The position numbers and the translations under genes were made by a program. Shown in pieces: positions 17,837 to 25,240 of a stretch of 64,000 nucleotides of DNA (the first letter of the stretch is position 1; every line of letters starts with the position of its first letter). The notes beneath the pieces are model-generated. The model saw nothing but the letters and a program-made list of their open reading frames with translations, ran no database searches and was not told where the DNA came from. The stretch is taken from the NCBI RefSeq assembly GCF_900129855.1, contig NZ_LT670819.1, forward strand, positions 7,316,001 through 7,380,000. The letters are read 5' to 3'. The stretch comes from Streptomyces sp. 3214.6 (GTDB lineage Bacteria > Actinomycetota > Actinomycetes > Streptomycetales > Streptomycetaceae).

Positions 17837-19199
17837 CCGTACCGGGCGTCCGCCCGTCCAGCGGACCGTCCGCAGACCCGCCGTCTCCCGGCCGCGCCGC
17901 GACAACCCCCTGCGGCGGCTGTACACGCGTGCGCAAAGGGCCTGGGACCGGCCGCTGACCGCGTACTACCTGATCTTCGGCGGCAGCCTGCTGATCACCG
18001 TGCTGGGCCTGGTGATGGTCTACTCGGCCTCCCAGATCACCGCGCTGCAGATGTCGTTGCCGGGATCGTTCTTCTTCCGCAAACAGTTCCTGGCCGCCGC
18101 CATCGGGGCCGTGCTGCTGTTGGTCGCCTCCCGGATGCCGGTGAAGCTGCACCGGGCGCTGGCCTACCCGATCCTCGCCGGGGCCGTCTTCCTGATGGCC
18201 CTGGTACAGGTGCCGGGGATAGGGATGTCGGTCAACGGCAACCAGAACTGGATCTCGCTCGGCGGTTCCTTCCAGATCCAGCCCAGCGAGTTCGGCAAGC
18301 TCGCGCTGGTGCTCTGGGGCGCCGACCTGCTCGCCCGAAAACAGGACAAGAAGCTGCTCACGCAGTGGAAGCACATGCTGGTGCCCCTGGTGCCGGTCGC
18401 GTTCATGCTGCTCGGCCTGATCATGCTCGGCGGCGACATGGGCACGGCGATCATCCTCACGGCGATCCTGTTCGGCCTGTTGTGGCTGGCGGGGGCGCCC
18501 ACCCGGCTCTTCGTCGGGGTGCTGTCGATCGCCGCCACCCTCGGCGTGATCCTCATCAGGACCAGCCCGAACCGCATGGCCCGACTGCAATGCATCGGCG
18601 CGACCGACCCCGGGCCGGGTGACGCCTGCTGGCAGGCCGTGCACGGGATCTACGCCCTGGCCTCGGGCGGGATCTTCGGCTCCGGGCTCGGCGCGAGTGT
18701 GGAGAAATGGGGGCAACTCCCCGAAGCGCACACCGACTTCATCTTCGCCGTCACCGGTGAGGAACTGGGCCTGGCGGGGACGCTGTCGGTGCTCGCCCTG
18801 TTCGCGGCTCTAGGCTATGCGGGTATCCGCGTGGCCGGACGCACGGAGGACCCCTTCGTGAGGTATGCCGCGGGAGGCGTGACCACCTGGATCACCGCTC
18901 AGGCGGTGATCAACATCGGTGCGGTGCTCGGCCTGCTGCCGATCGCCGGCGTCCCGCTCCCGCTGTTCTCCTACGGGGGTTCCGCCCTGCTGCCGACCAT
19001 GTTCGCCATCGGGTTGCTGATCGCCTTCGCACGCGACGAGCCCGCTGCGCGGGCGTCGCTTGCGATGCGACAACCCCGTTTTGGTAGAAAACGGGGGGCG
19101 GGGGGCTCTGCCCGGTCCAAAAGGCCGGCCGGAGTCTCCCGGAGATGGAACACGATGCGACGGCGTGCCTCGGCGGCGCGCCCGTCCGGAGAGCGGTGA
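17826..19199 (+). CDS. ftsW: Septal glycosyltransferase FtsW (SEDS family)
   Basis: A 457-residue SEDS-family polymerase with about ten membrane helices after a basic N-terminus (RRPAVSRPRRDNPLRR). Conserved blocks are GLVMVYSAS, ISLGGSFQIQPSEFGKLAL, and the catalytic-Asp loop region ASGGIFGSGLGASVEKWGQLPEAHTDFIFAVTGEELG, followed by PLPLFSYGGSALLPTM. It polymerises septal glycan from lipid II with FtsI. The C-terminus (after about residue 405) is basic and cytoplasmic. The start ATG 17826 follows a GGAG site and overlaps a short leader ORF. Confidence 0.95.
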   Translation: MPGSRTGRPPVQRTVRRPAVSRPRRDNPLRRLYTRAQRAWDRPLTAYYLIFGGSLLITVLGLVMVYSASQITALQMSLPGSFFFRKQFLAAAIGAVLLLVASRMPVKLHRALAYPILAGAVFLMALVQVPGIGMSVNGNQNWISLGGSFQIQPSEFGKLALVLWGADLLARKQDKKLLTQWKHMLVPLVPVAFMLLGLIMLGGDMGTAIILTAILFGLLWLAGAPTRLFVGVLSIAATLGVILIRTSPNRMARLQCIGATDPGPGDACWQAVHGIYALASGGIFGSGLGASVEKWGQLPEAHTDFIFAVTGEELGLAGTLSVLALFAALGYAGIRVAGRTEDPFVRYAAGGVTTWITAQAVINIGAVLGLLPIAGVPLPLFSYGGSALLPTMFAIGLLIAFARDEPAARASLAMRQPRFGRKRGAGGSARSKRPAGVSRRWNTMRRRASAARPSGER

Positions 19200-19205
19200 A
19201 TTTCG

Positions 19206-20303
19206 GTGCATGTCGTACTCGCTGGTGGGGGGACCGCCGGCCACATCGAGCCCGCGCTCGCCCTCGCGGACGCCCTGCGCAGGCAGGACCCCTCGGTGGG
19301 GATCACGGCCCTGGGCACGGAGCGCGGCCTGGAGACCACGCTCGTTCCGCAGCGCGGCTACGAGCTCGCGCTGATCCCCGCCGTGCCGCTGCCGCGCAAG
19401 CCCACCCCCGAGCTGATCACCGTCCCGGGCCGGCTGCGCGGCACGATCAAGGCCGCCGAGCAGATCCTGGAGCGCACCCGGGCGGACGCCGTCGTCGGCT
19501 TCGGCGGTTACGTGGCCCTGCCCGGCTACCTCGCGGCCAAGCGCCTCGGGGTGCCGATCGTGGTGCACGAGGCCAACGCCCGCCCCGGCCTGGCCAACAA
19601 GATCGGCTCGCGCTACGCGGCCCGGGTCGCCGTCTCCACGCCCGACAGCAAGCTCCGGGACGCCCGCTACATCGGCATCCCGCTGCGCCGCTCCATCGCC
19701 ACCCTGGACCGCGCCGCCATGCGTCCCGAGGCCCGGCACATGTTCGGCCTCGACCCCAACCTGCCCACGCTGCTGGTCTCCGGCGGCTCGCAGGGCGCCC
19801 GCCGCCTCAACGAGGTGGTCCAGCAGGTCGCGCCCTGGCTGCAGCAGGCCGGCATCCAGATCCTGCACGCGGTCGGCCCGAAGAACGAACTGCCGCACGT
19901 ACAGCAGATGCCGGGAATGCCCCCCTACATCCCGGTACCGTACGTGGACCGGATGGACCTCGCGTACGCCGCCGCCGACATGATGCTCTGCCGCGCGGGC
20001 GCGATGACCGTCGCCGAACTCTCCGCCGTCGGGCTCCCGGCCGCCTACGTCCCGCTGCCCATCGGCAACGGCGAACAGCGGCTGAACGCCCAGCCGGTGG
20101 TCAAGGCGGGCGGCGGACTGCTGGTCGACGACGCGGAACTGACCCCCGAGTGGGTCCGGGAGACCGTCCTGCCCGTCCTCGCCGACCCGCACCGGCTGTA
20201 CGAGATGTCCCGCGCGGCCAGTGAGTTCGGTCGCCGGGACGCCGACGACCTGCTCGTCGGCATGGTGTACGAGGCGATCGCGGCCTCTCGTGCACACCGA
20301 TAG
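19206..20303 (+). CDS. murG: Lipid II synthase MurG (GlcNAc transferase)
   Basis: A 365-residue GT28 glycosyltransferase starting at GTG 19206, six bases after ftsW. The N-terminal loop is VVLAGGGTAGHIEPALA, with GFGGYVALPGYLAAKRLGVPIVVHEANARPG next. The C-terminal UDP-GlcNAc site includes LLVSGGSQGARRLNEVV and CRAGAMTVAELSAVGLPAAYVPLP. It transfers GlcNAc to lipid I at the cytoplasmic face. No murC follows, unlike in mycobacteria, where murC lies between murG and ftsQ. Confidence 0.96.
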   Translation: MHVVLAGGGTAGHIEPALALADALRRQDPSVGITALGTERGLETTLVPQRGYELALIPAVPLPRKPTPELITVPGRLRGTIKAAEQILERTRADAVVGFGGYVALPGYLAAKRLGVPIVVHEANARPGLANKIGSRYAARVAVSTPDSKLRDARYIGIPLRRSIATLDRAAMRPEARHMFGLDPNLPTLLVSGGSQGARRLNEVVQQVAPWLQQAGIQILHAVGPKNELPHVQQMPGMPPYIPVPYVDRMDLAYAAADMMLCRAGAMTVAELSAVGLPAAYVPLPIGNGEQRLNAQPVVKAGGGLLVDDAELTPEWVRETVLPVLADPHRLYEMSRAASEFGRRDADDLLVGMVYEAIAASRAHR

Positions 20304-20329
20304 GCGCGGGTGACGAAAGGACAGGGAGC

Positions 20330-21124
20330 GTGGCCGGATCCGCCACCGCCGAGCGCGGGGCACGCCAGCAGGAGTCGTCCGGCCCGCCTCTCGTCCGGCG
20401 GTTGGGGCCACGCCGACTTCGTATGATCATCGTTCTCGCGCTGGTCGTCGTGCTCCTCGGCGCGGGCGCGGTCTGGGTGTTGTACGGCTCGCCGTGGCTG
20501 CGGGTGGAGCGCGTCACGGCCTCCGGTACGAGCGTGCTGACGCCGCAGCAGGTGCGCGAAGCCGCCGACGTGCCGGTCGGATCGCCGTTGATCTCCGTCG
20601 ACACCGATGCGATCGAAGCCCGACTTCGTACGGAACTGCCCCGAATCGACTCGGTCGACGTGGTTCGTTCCTGGCCCCATGGAATCGGCCTGAAAGTGAC
20701 CGAGCGTACGCCGGTCCTGCTGGTCCGAAAAGGGGCGAAGTTCGTGGAAGTGGACGACGAAGGCGTCCGTTTCGCCACGGTTTCCGCGGCCCCGAAAGGC
20801 GTTCCGCTTCTCGAAATGGCCGTTTCCTCCTCGCGTTCGGCCGCCGCGAGCCTGCGCCGCTTCGGCGAGGACCGACTGGTACGGGAGGCGGTGAAGGCGG
20901 CCGGCTCCCTTCCGGCCGCCGTCACGCGGGAGACCCGGCTGGTCAAGGTCCGTTCCTACGACGACATCTCGCTGGAGTTGGGCGGCGGCCGCACGGTCGC
21001 GTGGGGGAGTGCCGAGAAGGGCGCTGCGAAGGGCCGCGCACTCACCGCTCTCATGAAAGCCGCCCCGGCCGCACGGCACTTCGATGTCAGCGCTCCCACC
21101 GCCCCTGCGTCATCGGGGAGTTGA
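20330..21124 (+). CDS. ftsQ: Cell division protein FtsQ
   Basis: A 264-residue bitopic protein starting at GTG 20330, with AAAGGA eight bases upstream. One helix (about residues 32-53, MIIVLALVVVLLGAGAVWVLY) is followed by an extracytoplasmic POTRA domain (RVERVTASGTSVLTPQQVREAADVPVGSPL) and the FtsQ beta domain (GIGLKVTERTPVLLVRKGAKFVEVDDEGV). It is a scaffold that joins FtsL/DivIC to FtsW-FtsI. The ftsZ control region follows directly. Confidence 0.93.
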   Translation: MAGSATAERGARQQESSGPPLVRRLGPRRLRMIIVLALVVVLLGAGAVWVLYGSPWLRVERVTASGTSVLTPQQVREAADVPVGSPLISVDTDAIEARLRTELPRIDSVDVVRSWPHGIGLKVTERTPVLLVRKGAKFVEVDDEGVRFATVSAAPKGVPLLEMAVSSSRSAAASLRRFGEDRLVREAVKAAGSLPAAVTRETRLVKVRSYDDISLELGGGRTVAWGSAEKGAAKGRALTALMKAAPAARHFDVSAPTAPASSGS

Positions 21125-21161
21125 CGCACATCCGCGCAGGCCAGCACCCTGGTTGGGCAGC

Positions 21162-21375
21162 GACACGGCTGATCACATAGGGTGAAAAGAAAAACGGGAG
21201 GTTCGGCGTGTTCGTTGAACGGGCGCCACTTGTCGACTTAGTGTCCTGTTCAGAAGACTTCAAGGAACAGACACACTGGTAACCCTAAACTTCAGCGTTA
21301 GGGTTCGGGTCGGCGAAACGGACCGTCCCATTCGGCATCAGTCGTCGGATCGCATCACCTGTGAGGCGACGACAC
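21162..21375 (+). promoter_or_regulatory. ftsZ control region with four WhiA-core motifs
   Basis: The 277-base gap before ftsZ holds GACAC at 21162-21166, 21270-21274 and 21371-21375, and its complement GTGTC at 21241-21245. GACAC is the core of the WhiA site, and ftsZ is a known WhiA/WhiB target in Streptomyces. A candidate promoter, TTGAAC (21215-21220), 18-base spacer and TAGTGT (21239-21244), overlaps the second motif. An inverted repeat, AACCCTAA (21281-21288) with TTAGGGTT (21298-21305), lies between the motifs. Binding itself is inferred. Confidence 0.6.
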
Positions 21376-21401
21376 GTAACTCGAGGCGAGAGGCCTTCGA
21401 C

Positions 21402-22598
21402 GTGGCAGCACCGCAGAACTACCTCGCAGTCATCAAAGTCATCGGTGTCGGCGGCGGTGGTGTCAATGCCATCAACCGGATGATCGAGGTCGGTCTCAAG
21501 GGCGTCGAGTTCATCGCCATCAACACCGACGCGCAGGCGCTGTTGATGAGCGACGCCGACGTCAAACTCGACGTCGGCCGCGAACTGACCCGCGGACTCG
21601 GCGCCGGCGCCAACCCGGCCGTCGGCCGCAAGGCCGCCGAGGACCACCGCGAGGAGATCGAGGAGGTCCTCAAGGGGGCCGACATGGTCTTCGTGACGGC
21701 CGGTGAAGGCGGCGGCACCGGCACCGGCGGCGCGCCCGTCGTGGCCAACATCGCCCGCTCCCTGGGCGCCCTCACCATCGGCGTGGTCACCCGCCCGTTC
21801 ACCTTCGAGGGCCGGCGCCGCGCCAACCAGGCCGAGGACGGCATCGCCGAACTCCGCGAAGAGGTCGACACCCTCATCGTCATCCCCAACGACCGGCTGC
21901 TGTCCATCTCGGACCGCCAGGTCTCGGTCCTGGACGCCTTCAAGTCGGCCGACCAGGTCCTGCTCTCCGGCGTCCAGGGCATCACCGACCTGATCACCAC
22001 CCCCGGTCTGATCAACCTCGACTTCGCCGACGTCAAGTCGGTCATGTCCGAGGCGGGTTCCGCCCTCATGGGCATCGGCTCGGCCCGCGGCGACGACCGC
22101 GCGGTGGCCGCCGCCGAGATGGCGATCTCCTCGCCGCTCCTGGAGGCCTCCATCGACGGCGCCCGGGGCGTCCTGCTCTCCATCTCCGGCGGCTCCGACC
22201 TCGGCCTGTTCGAGATCAACGAGGCCGCCCAGCTGGTCAGCGAGGCCGCCCACCCCGAGGCCAACATCATCTTCGGCGCGGTCATCGACGACGCGTTGGG
22301 CGACGAGGTCCGGGTCACCGTCATCGCGGCCGGCTTCGACGGGGGCCAGCCCCCGGCCCGCCGGGAGACCGTCATGGGCTCCTCGTCGGCCTCTGCCCGC
22401 CGCGACGATCCCACTCCGGTACGGCAGCCCGAGAGCCGGCCGTCCTTCGGTTCGCTCGGCAGCGTGACGCCCAAGGAGGAGCCGGAGCCGGCGCCCGAGC
22501 CGGTGGCCGACCTCCCGGTCTCCCCGCCGGTGCCGCCGTCGCGGACCTACTCGGACAGCGCCGCCGAGGAACTGGACGTCCCGGACTTCCTGAAGTGA
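21402..22598 (+). CDS. ftsZ: Tubulin-like division GTPase FtsZ
   Basis: A 398-residue FtsZ starting at GTG 21402 behind GCGAGAGG. The GTP-binding signature is GEGGGTGTGGAPV at about residues 102-114. The N-terminus is VIKVIGVGGGGVNAINRMIE, and the T7 loop is NLDFADVKSVM. A variable linker (about 320-385) leads to the C-terminal partner-binding peptide LDVPDFLK. It polymerises into the Z-ring, and in Streptomyces into sporulation ladders. Membrane attachment is presumably by SepF, encoded downstream, since no ftsA is present here. Its stop overlaps pgeF (GTGA). Confidence 0.98.
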   Translation: MAAPQNYLAVIKVIGVGGGGVNAINRMIEVGLKGVEFIAINTDAQALLMSDADVKLDVGRELTRGLGAGANPAVGRKAAEDHREEIEEVLKGADMVFVTAGEGGGTGTGGAPVVANIARSLGALTIGVVTRPFTFEGRRRANQAEDGIAELREEVDTLIVIPNDRLLSISDRQVSVLDAFKSADQVLLSGVQGITDLITTPGLINLDFADVKSVMSEAGSALMGIGSARGDDRAVAAAEMAISSPLLEASIDGARGVLLSISGGSDLGLFEINEAAQLVSEAAHPEANIIFGAVIDDALGDEVRVTVIAAGFDGGQPPARRETVMGSSSASARRDDPTPVRQPESRPSFGSLGSVTPKEEPEPAPEPVADLPVSPPVPPSRTYSDSAAEELDVPDFLK

Positions 22599-23323
22599 TA
22601 GGACAGCGCGAGAGCGTGAGCGGCGCGCACTTCGCCTTCACCGACCGGTGGGGCGGGGTGAGCGCCGCTCCGTATGCGGAGCTCAACCTCGGCGGAGCGG
22701 TGGGCGACGACGCCGAGGCCGTACGCACCAATCGTGAACTGGCGGCCAAGTCGCTGGGCCTGGACCCCGGCCTGGTCGTCTGGATGAACCAGGTGCACGG
22801 CATCGACGTCGCCGAGGTCGACGGACCGTGGACCACCCCGCTCACCCCGCCGGTCGACGGCCTGGTGACCGCGACCCGCGGACTCGCCCTCGCCGTGCTG
22901 ACGGCGGACTGTGTGCCCGTCCTGCTCGCCGACCCCGTCGCCGGGGTGGTCGCGGCCGCACACGCCGGGCGGCCCGGCATGGTCAAGGGGATCGTGCCCG
23001 CCGCGATCGACGCGATGGAGTCGCTCGGCGCCGACCCCGCCCGGATCGTCGCCCGCACCGGACCCGCCGTCTGCGGCCGGTGCTACGAGGTGCCGGAGAC
23101 GATGCGCGCCGAGGTGGCCGCCGTGGAGCCGGCGGCGCACGCCGAGACGAGCTGGGGCACCCCCGCCGTCGACGTCACCGCCGGAGTGCATGCGCAGCTC
23201 GACCGGCTCGGAGTGCACGACCGGGAGCGGTCGCCGGTGTGCACCCGGGAGTCGGAGGACCACTTCTCGTACCGCCGCGAGAGCACCACGGGGCGACTCG
23301 CGGGATATGTCTGGCTGGACTGA
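22595..23323 (+). CDS. pgeF: YfiH/PgeF multicopper-oxidase-like protein
   Basis: A 242-residue protein starting at GTG 22595, overlapping the ftsZ stop; GTG 22616 is an alternative. It has the YfiH-fold metal and active-site residues: NQVHGIDVAEV, the Cys of TADCVPVLLADP, the His of AAHAGRPGMVKGIV, and the CGRCYEV block. Family members are described as polyphenol oxidases or purine nucleoside phosphorylases, and in E. coli as a peptidoglycan-editing factor that removes misincorporated residues. Its place after ftsZ fits the last role. The precise substrate here is inferred. Confidence 0.88.
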   Translation: MIGQRESVSGAHFAFTDRWGGVSAAPYAELNLGGAVGDDAEAVRTNRELAAKSLGLDPGLVVWMNQVHGIDVAEVDGPWTTPLTPPVDGLVTATRGLALAVLTADCVPVLLADPVAGVVAAAHAGRPGMVKGIVPAAIDAMESLGADPARIVARTGPAVCGRCYEVPETMRAEVAAVEPAAHAETSWGTPAVDVTAGVHAQLDRLGVHDRERSPVCTRESEDHFSYRRESTTGRLAGYVWLD

Positions 23324-23329
23324 TCGGAC

Positions 23330-24049
23330 ATGACGGACCGTAAGGACGAACTCGCCGGAAATCTGGCGAAGGTGGAGGAACGCATCGCTGCCGCGTGCGC
23401 GGCCGCCGGGCGGAGGCGGGAGGAGGTGACCCTGATCGTGGTCACCAAGACCTACCCGGCGAGCGATGTGCGGATCCTGTCGGAACTCGGCGTGCGCCAT
23501 GTCGCCGAGAACAAGGACCAGGACGCGGCGCCCAAGGCCGCCGACTGCTCGAACCTGCCCCTTCAGTGGCACTTCGTCGGCCAGTTGCAGACCAACAAGG
23601 TGCGATCCGTGGTCGGTTACGCGGATGTCGTGCAGTCCGTCGACCGCGCCAGGCTGGTGACGGCCCTGTCGAAGGAGGCCGTGCGCGCCGCGCGCGAGGT
23701 GGGCTGCCTGATCCAGGTGGCCCTCGACGCCGGGGACAGCGAGCGGGGTGAGCGGGGTGGTGTGGCCCCCGGCGGCGTCGAGGAGTTGGCCGCTCTGGTC
23801 GCCGGCTCCCCGGGGCTGCGGCTCGACGGACTGATGACCGTCGCACCCCTGACCGGGGAGTACGCGGGGCGCCAACGAGCGGCGTTCGGGCGGTTGATGG
23901 ATTTGTCGACTGACCTGCGCCGAGCCCATCCGGCTGCGAACATGGTGTCGGCAGGGATGAGTGCGGACCTCGAGGAGGCCGTGGCGGCCGGAGCGACACA
24001 TGTACGCGTAGGCACCGCGGTACTCGGAGTCCGCCCCAGGCTCGGGTAA
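23330..24049 (+). CDS. ylmE: PLP-binding YggS/YlmE-family protein
   Basis: A 239-residue alanine-racemase-like barrel protein. The PLP lysine lies in LIVVTKTYPASDV, and WHFVGQLQTNKVRSV is the family signature, followed by LDGLMTVAPLTGEY. Members buffer pyridoxal phosphate and affect amino-acid homeostasis rather than catalyse a known reaction. Start ATG 23330 is six bases after pgeF. Position between ftsZ and sepF is the conserved Gram-positive order. Confidence 0.92.
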   Translation: MTDRKDELAGNLAKVEERIAAACAAAGRRREEVTLIVVTKTYPASDVRILSELGVRHVAENKDQDAAPKAADCSNLPLQWHFVGQLQTNKVRSVVGYADVVQSVDRARLVTALSKEAVRAAREVGCLIQVALDAGDSERGERGGVAPGGVEELAALVAGSPGLRLDGLMTVAPLTGEYAGRQRAAFGRLMDLSTDLRRAHPAANMVSAGMSADLEEAVAAGATHVRVGTAVLGVRPRLG

Positions 24050-24082
24050 CGTCGCCAGGAAGTCGGACCACAGCAGAAAATA

Positions 24083-24112
24083 TGGTCATTACCGCCGAAA
24101 GGCGGGTATAAC
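24083..24112 (+). promoter_or_regulatory. Candidate sepF promoter with dyad in the spacer
   Basis: TGGTCA (24083-24088), an 18-base spacer and TATAAC (24107-24112) lie 66 bases before the sepF start. The spacer contains the inverted repeat CCGCC-GAAA-GGCGG, which could be a repressor site or simply a hairpin. This suggests sepF has its own promoter in addition to readthrough from ftsZ. Confidence 0.45.
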
Positions 24113-24177
24113 GGCCACGTGGATCGCGGGACTTGGCAGTCGGAAGTCGATCCACCACAGAGCGGAGGACTCAGAGC

Positions 24178-24819
24178 ATGGCCGGCGCGATGCGCAAGAT
24201 GGCGGTCTACCTCGGCCTCGTGGAGGACGATGGGTACGACGGCCGGGGATTCGATCCCGACGACGACTTCGAACCCGAGCTCGATCCCGAGCCCGAGCGG
24301 GACCACCGGCGGCACGAGCCGGCCCACCAGTCCCATGGTGCACATCAGTCCCAAAGGGACGAAGAGGTGCGAATCGTGCAGCCGCCCGCACCCCGTGAGC
24401 CGGTGGCCCGGTCGGCTTCGCTCGCCGCGGAATCCGGGCGTCCGGCGCGGATCGCGCCCGTGGCATCCATCACACAAGAACGTCAGTCCCTGGAGAAGAA
24501 CGCACCGGTGATCATGCCCAAGGTCGTGTCGGAACGAGAGCCGTACCGGATCACCACACTTCACCCCCGGACCTACAACGAGGCCCGTACCATCGGGGAA
24601 CACTTCCGTGAGGGCACCCCGGTGATCATGAATCTGACTGAGATGGATGACACAGACGCGAAGCGACTTGTCGACTTTGCGGCTGGTTTGGTGTTTGGTC
24701 TTCACGGCAGCATCGAGCGGGTGACGCAGAAGGTGTTCCTGTTGTCGCCTGCTAACGTCGATGTCACGGCGGAGGACAAGGCCCGCATCGCAGAGGGCGG
24801 GTTCTTCAACCAGAGCTGA
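24178..24819 (+). CDS. sepF: Z-ring membrane tether SepF
   Basis: A 213-residue protein starting at ATG 24178 behind GCGGAGGA; the ORF extends upstream to 24133 but lacks a site there. An N-terminal amphipathic segment (MAGAMRKMAVYLGL) would bind the membrane. An acidic, disordered linker follows (about residues 18-110). The C-terminal SepF domain is TTLHPRTYNEARTIGEHF, NLTEMDDTDAKRLVDFAAGL, and VFLLSPANVDVT. SepF anchors FtsZ in organisms without FtsA. Confidence 0.96.
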   Translation: MAGAMRKMAVYLGLVEDDGYDGRGFDPDDDFEPELDPEPERDHRRHEPAHQSHGAHQSQRDEEVRIVQPPAPREPVARSASLAAESGRPARIAPVASITQERQSLEKNAPVIMPKVVSEREPYRITTLHPRTYNEARTIGEHFREGTPVIMNLTEMDDTDAKRLVDFAAGLVFGLHGSIERVTQKVFLLSPANVDVTAEDKARIAEGGFFNQS

Positions 24820-24893
24820 GACGCAAGACCGGAAAAGCAGTACAGAGCAGTACAGATCAGCAGCACGGAACAGGGGAGAGGGAAGCACCGAAC

Positions 24894-25178
24894 ATGAGCG
24901 TGGTCCTGGATGTCGTCTACATCGCGCTGATGGTCTTCCTCATCGTGCTCATCTTCCGGTTGGTCATGGACTACGTCTTTCAGTTCGCCCGCTCATGGCA
25001 GCCCGGCAAGGCGATGGTGGTCGTTCTGGAGGCCACCTACACTGTCACCGATCCACCGCTCAAGCTTCTGCGGCGGGTAATCCCGCCGTTGCGTCTCGGG
25101 GGCGTGGCGCTCGACCTGTCCTTCTTCGTACTGATGATCATCGTCTACATCCTGATCTCGATCGTGAGCCGGCTGTGA
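24894..25178 (+). CDS. ylmG: YggT-family membrane protein
   Basis: A 94-residue protein with two to three membrane helices (VVLDVVYIALMVFLIVLIFRLVM and LDLSFFVLMIIVYILISIV) and the family block SWQPGKAMVVVLEATYTVTDPPLKLLRRVIPPL. Start ATG 24894 follows GAGAGGGAAG. YggT/YlmG proteins are conserved beside sepF and divIVA; their role is unclear. The gap before it holds a 10-base tandem repeat, AGCAGTACAG (24836-24855). Confidence 0.93.
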   Translation: MSVVLDVVYIALMVFLIVLIFRLVMDYVFQFARSWQPGKAMVVVLEATYTVTDPPLKLLRRVIPPLRLGGVALDLSFFVLMIIVYILISIVSRL

Positions 25179-25240
25179 GCGATGTGAACTACCGTCTTGC
25201 CGATGCCGACGACTACGTTGAGGTGAAGAGATGCCGTTGA
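25175..25240 (+). CDS. Possible 21-codon bridging ORF before divIVA
   Basis: GTG 25175 overlaps the ylmG stop (GTGA). It reads 21 codons (beginning MSDVNYRLADADD, ending VEVKRCR) to a TGA at 25238-25240, inside the start of divIVA. Such a frame would let ribosomes run from ylmG to the divIVA start. No domain is recognised, and coding is unproven. Confidence 0.3.
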   Translation: MSDVNYRLADADDYVEVKRCR

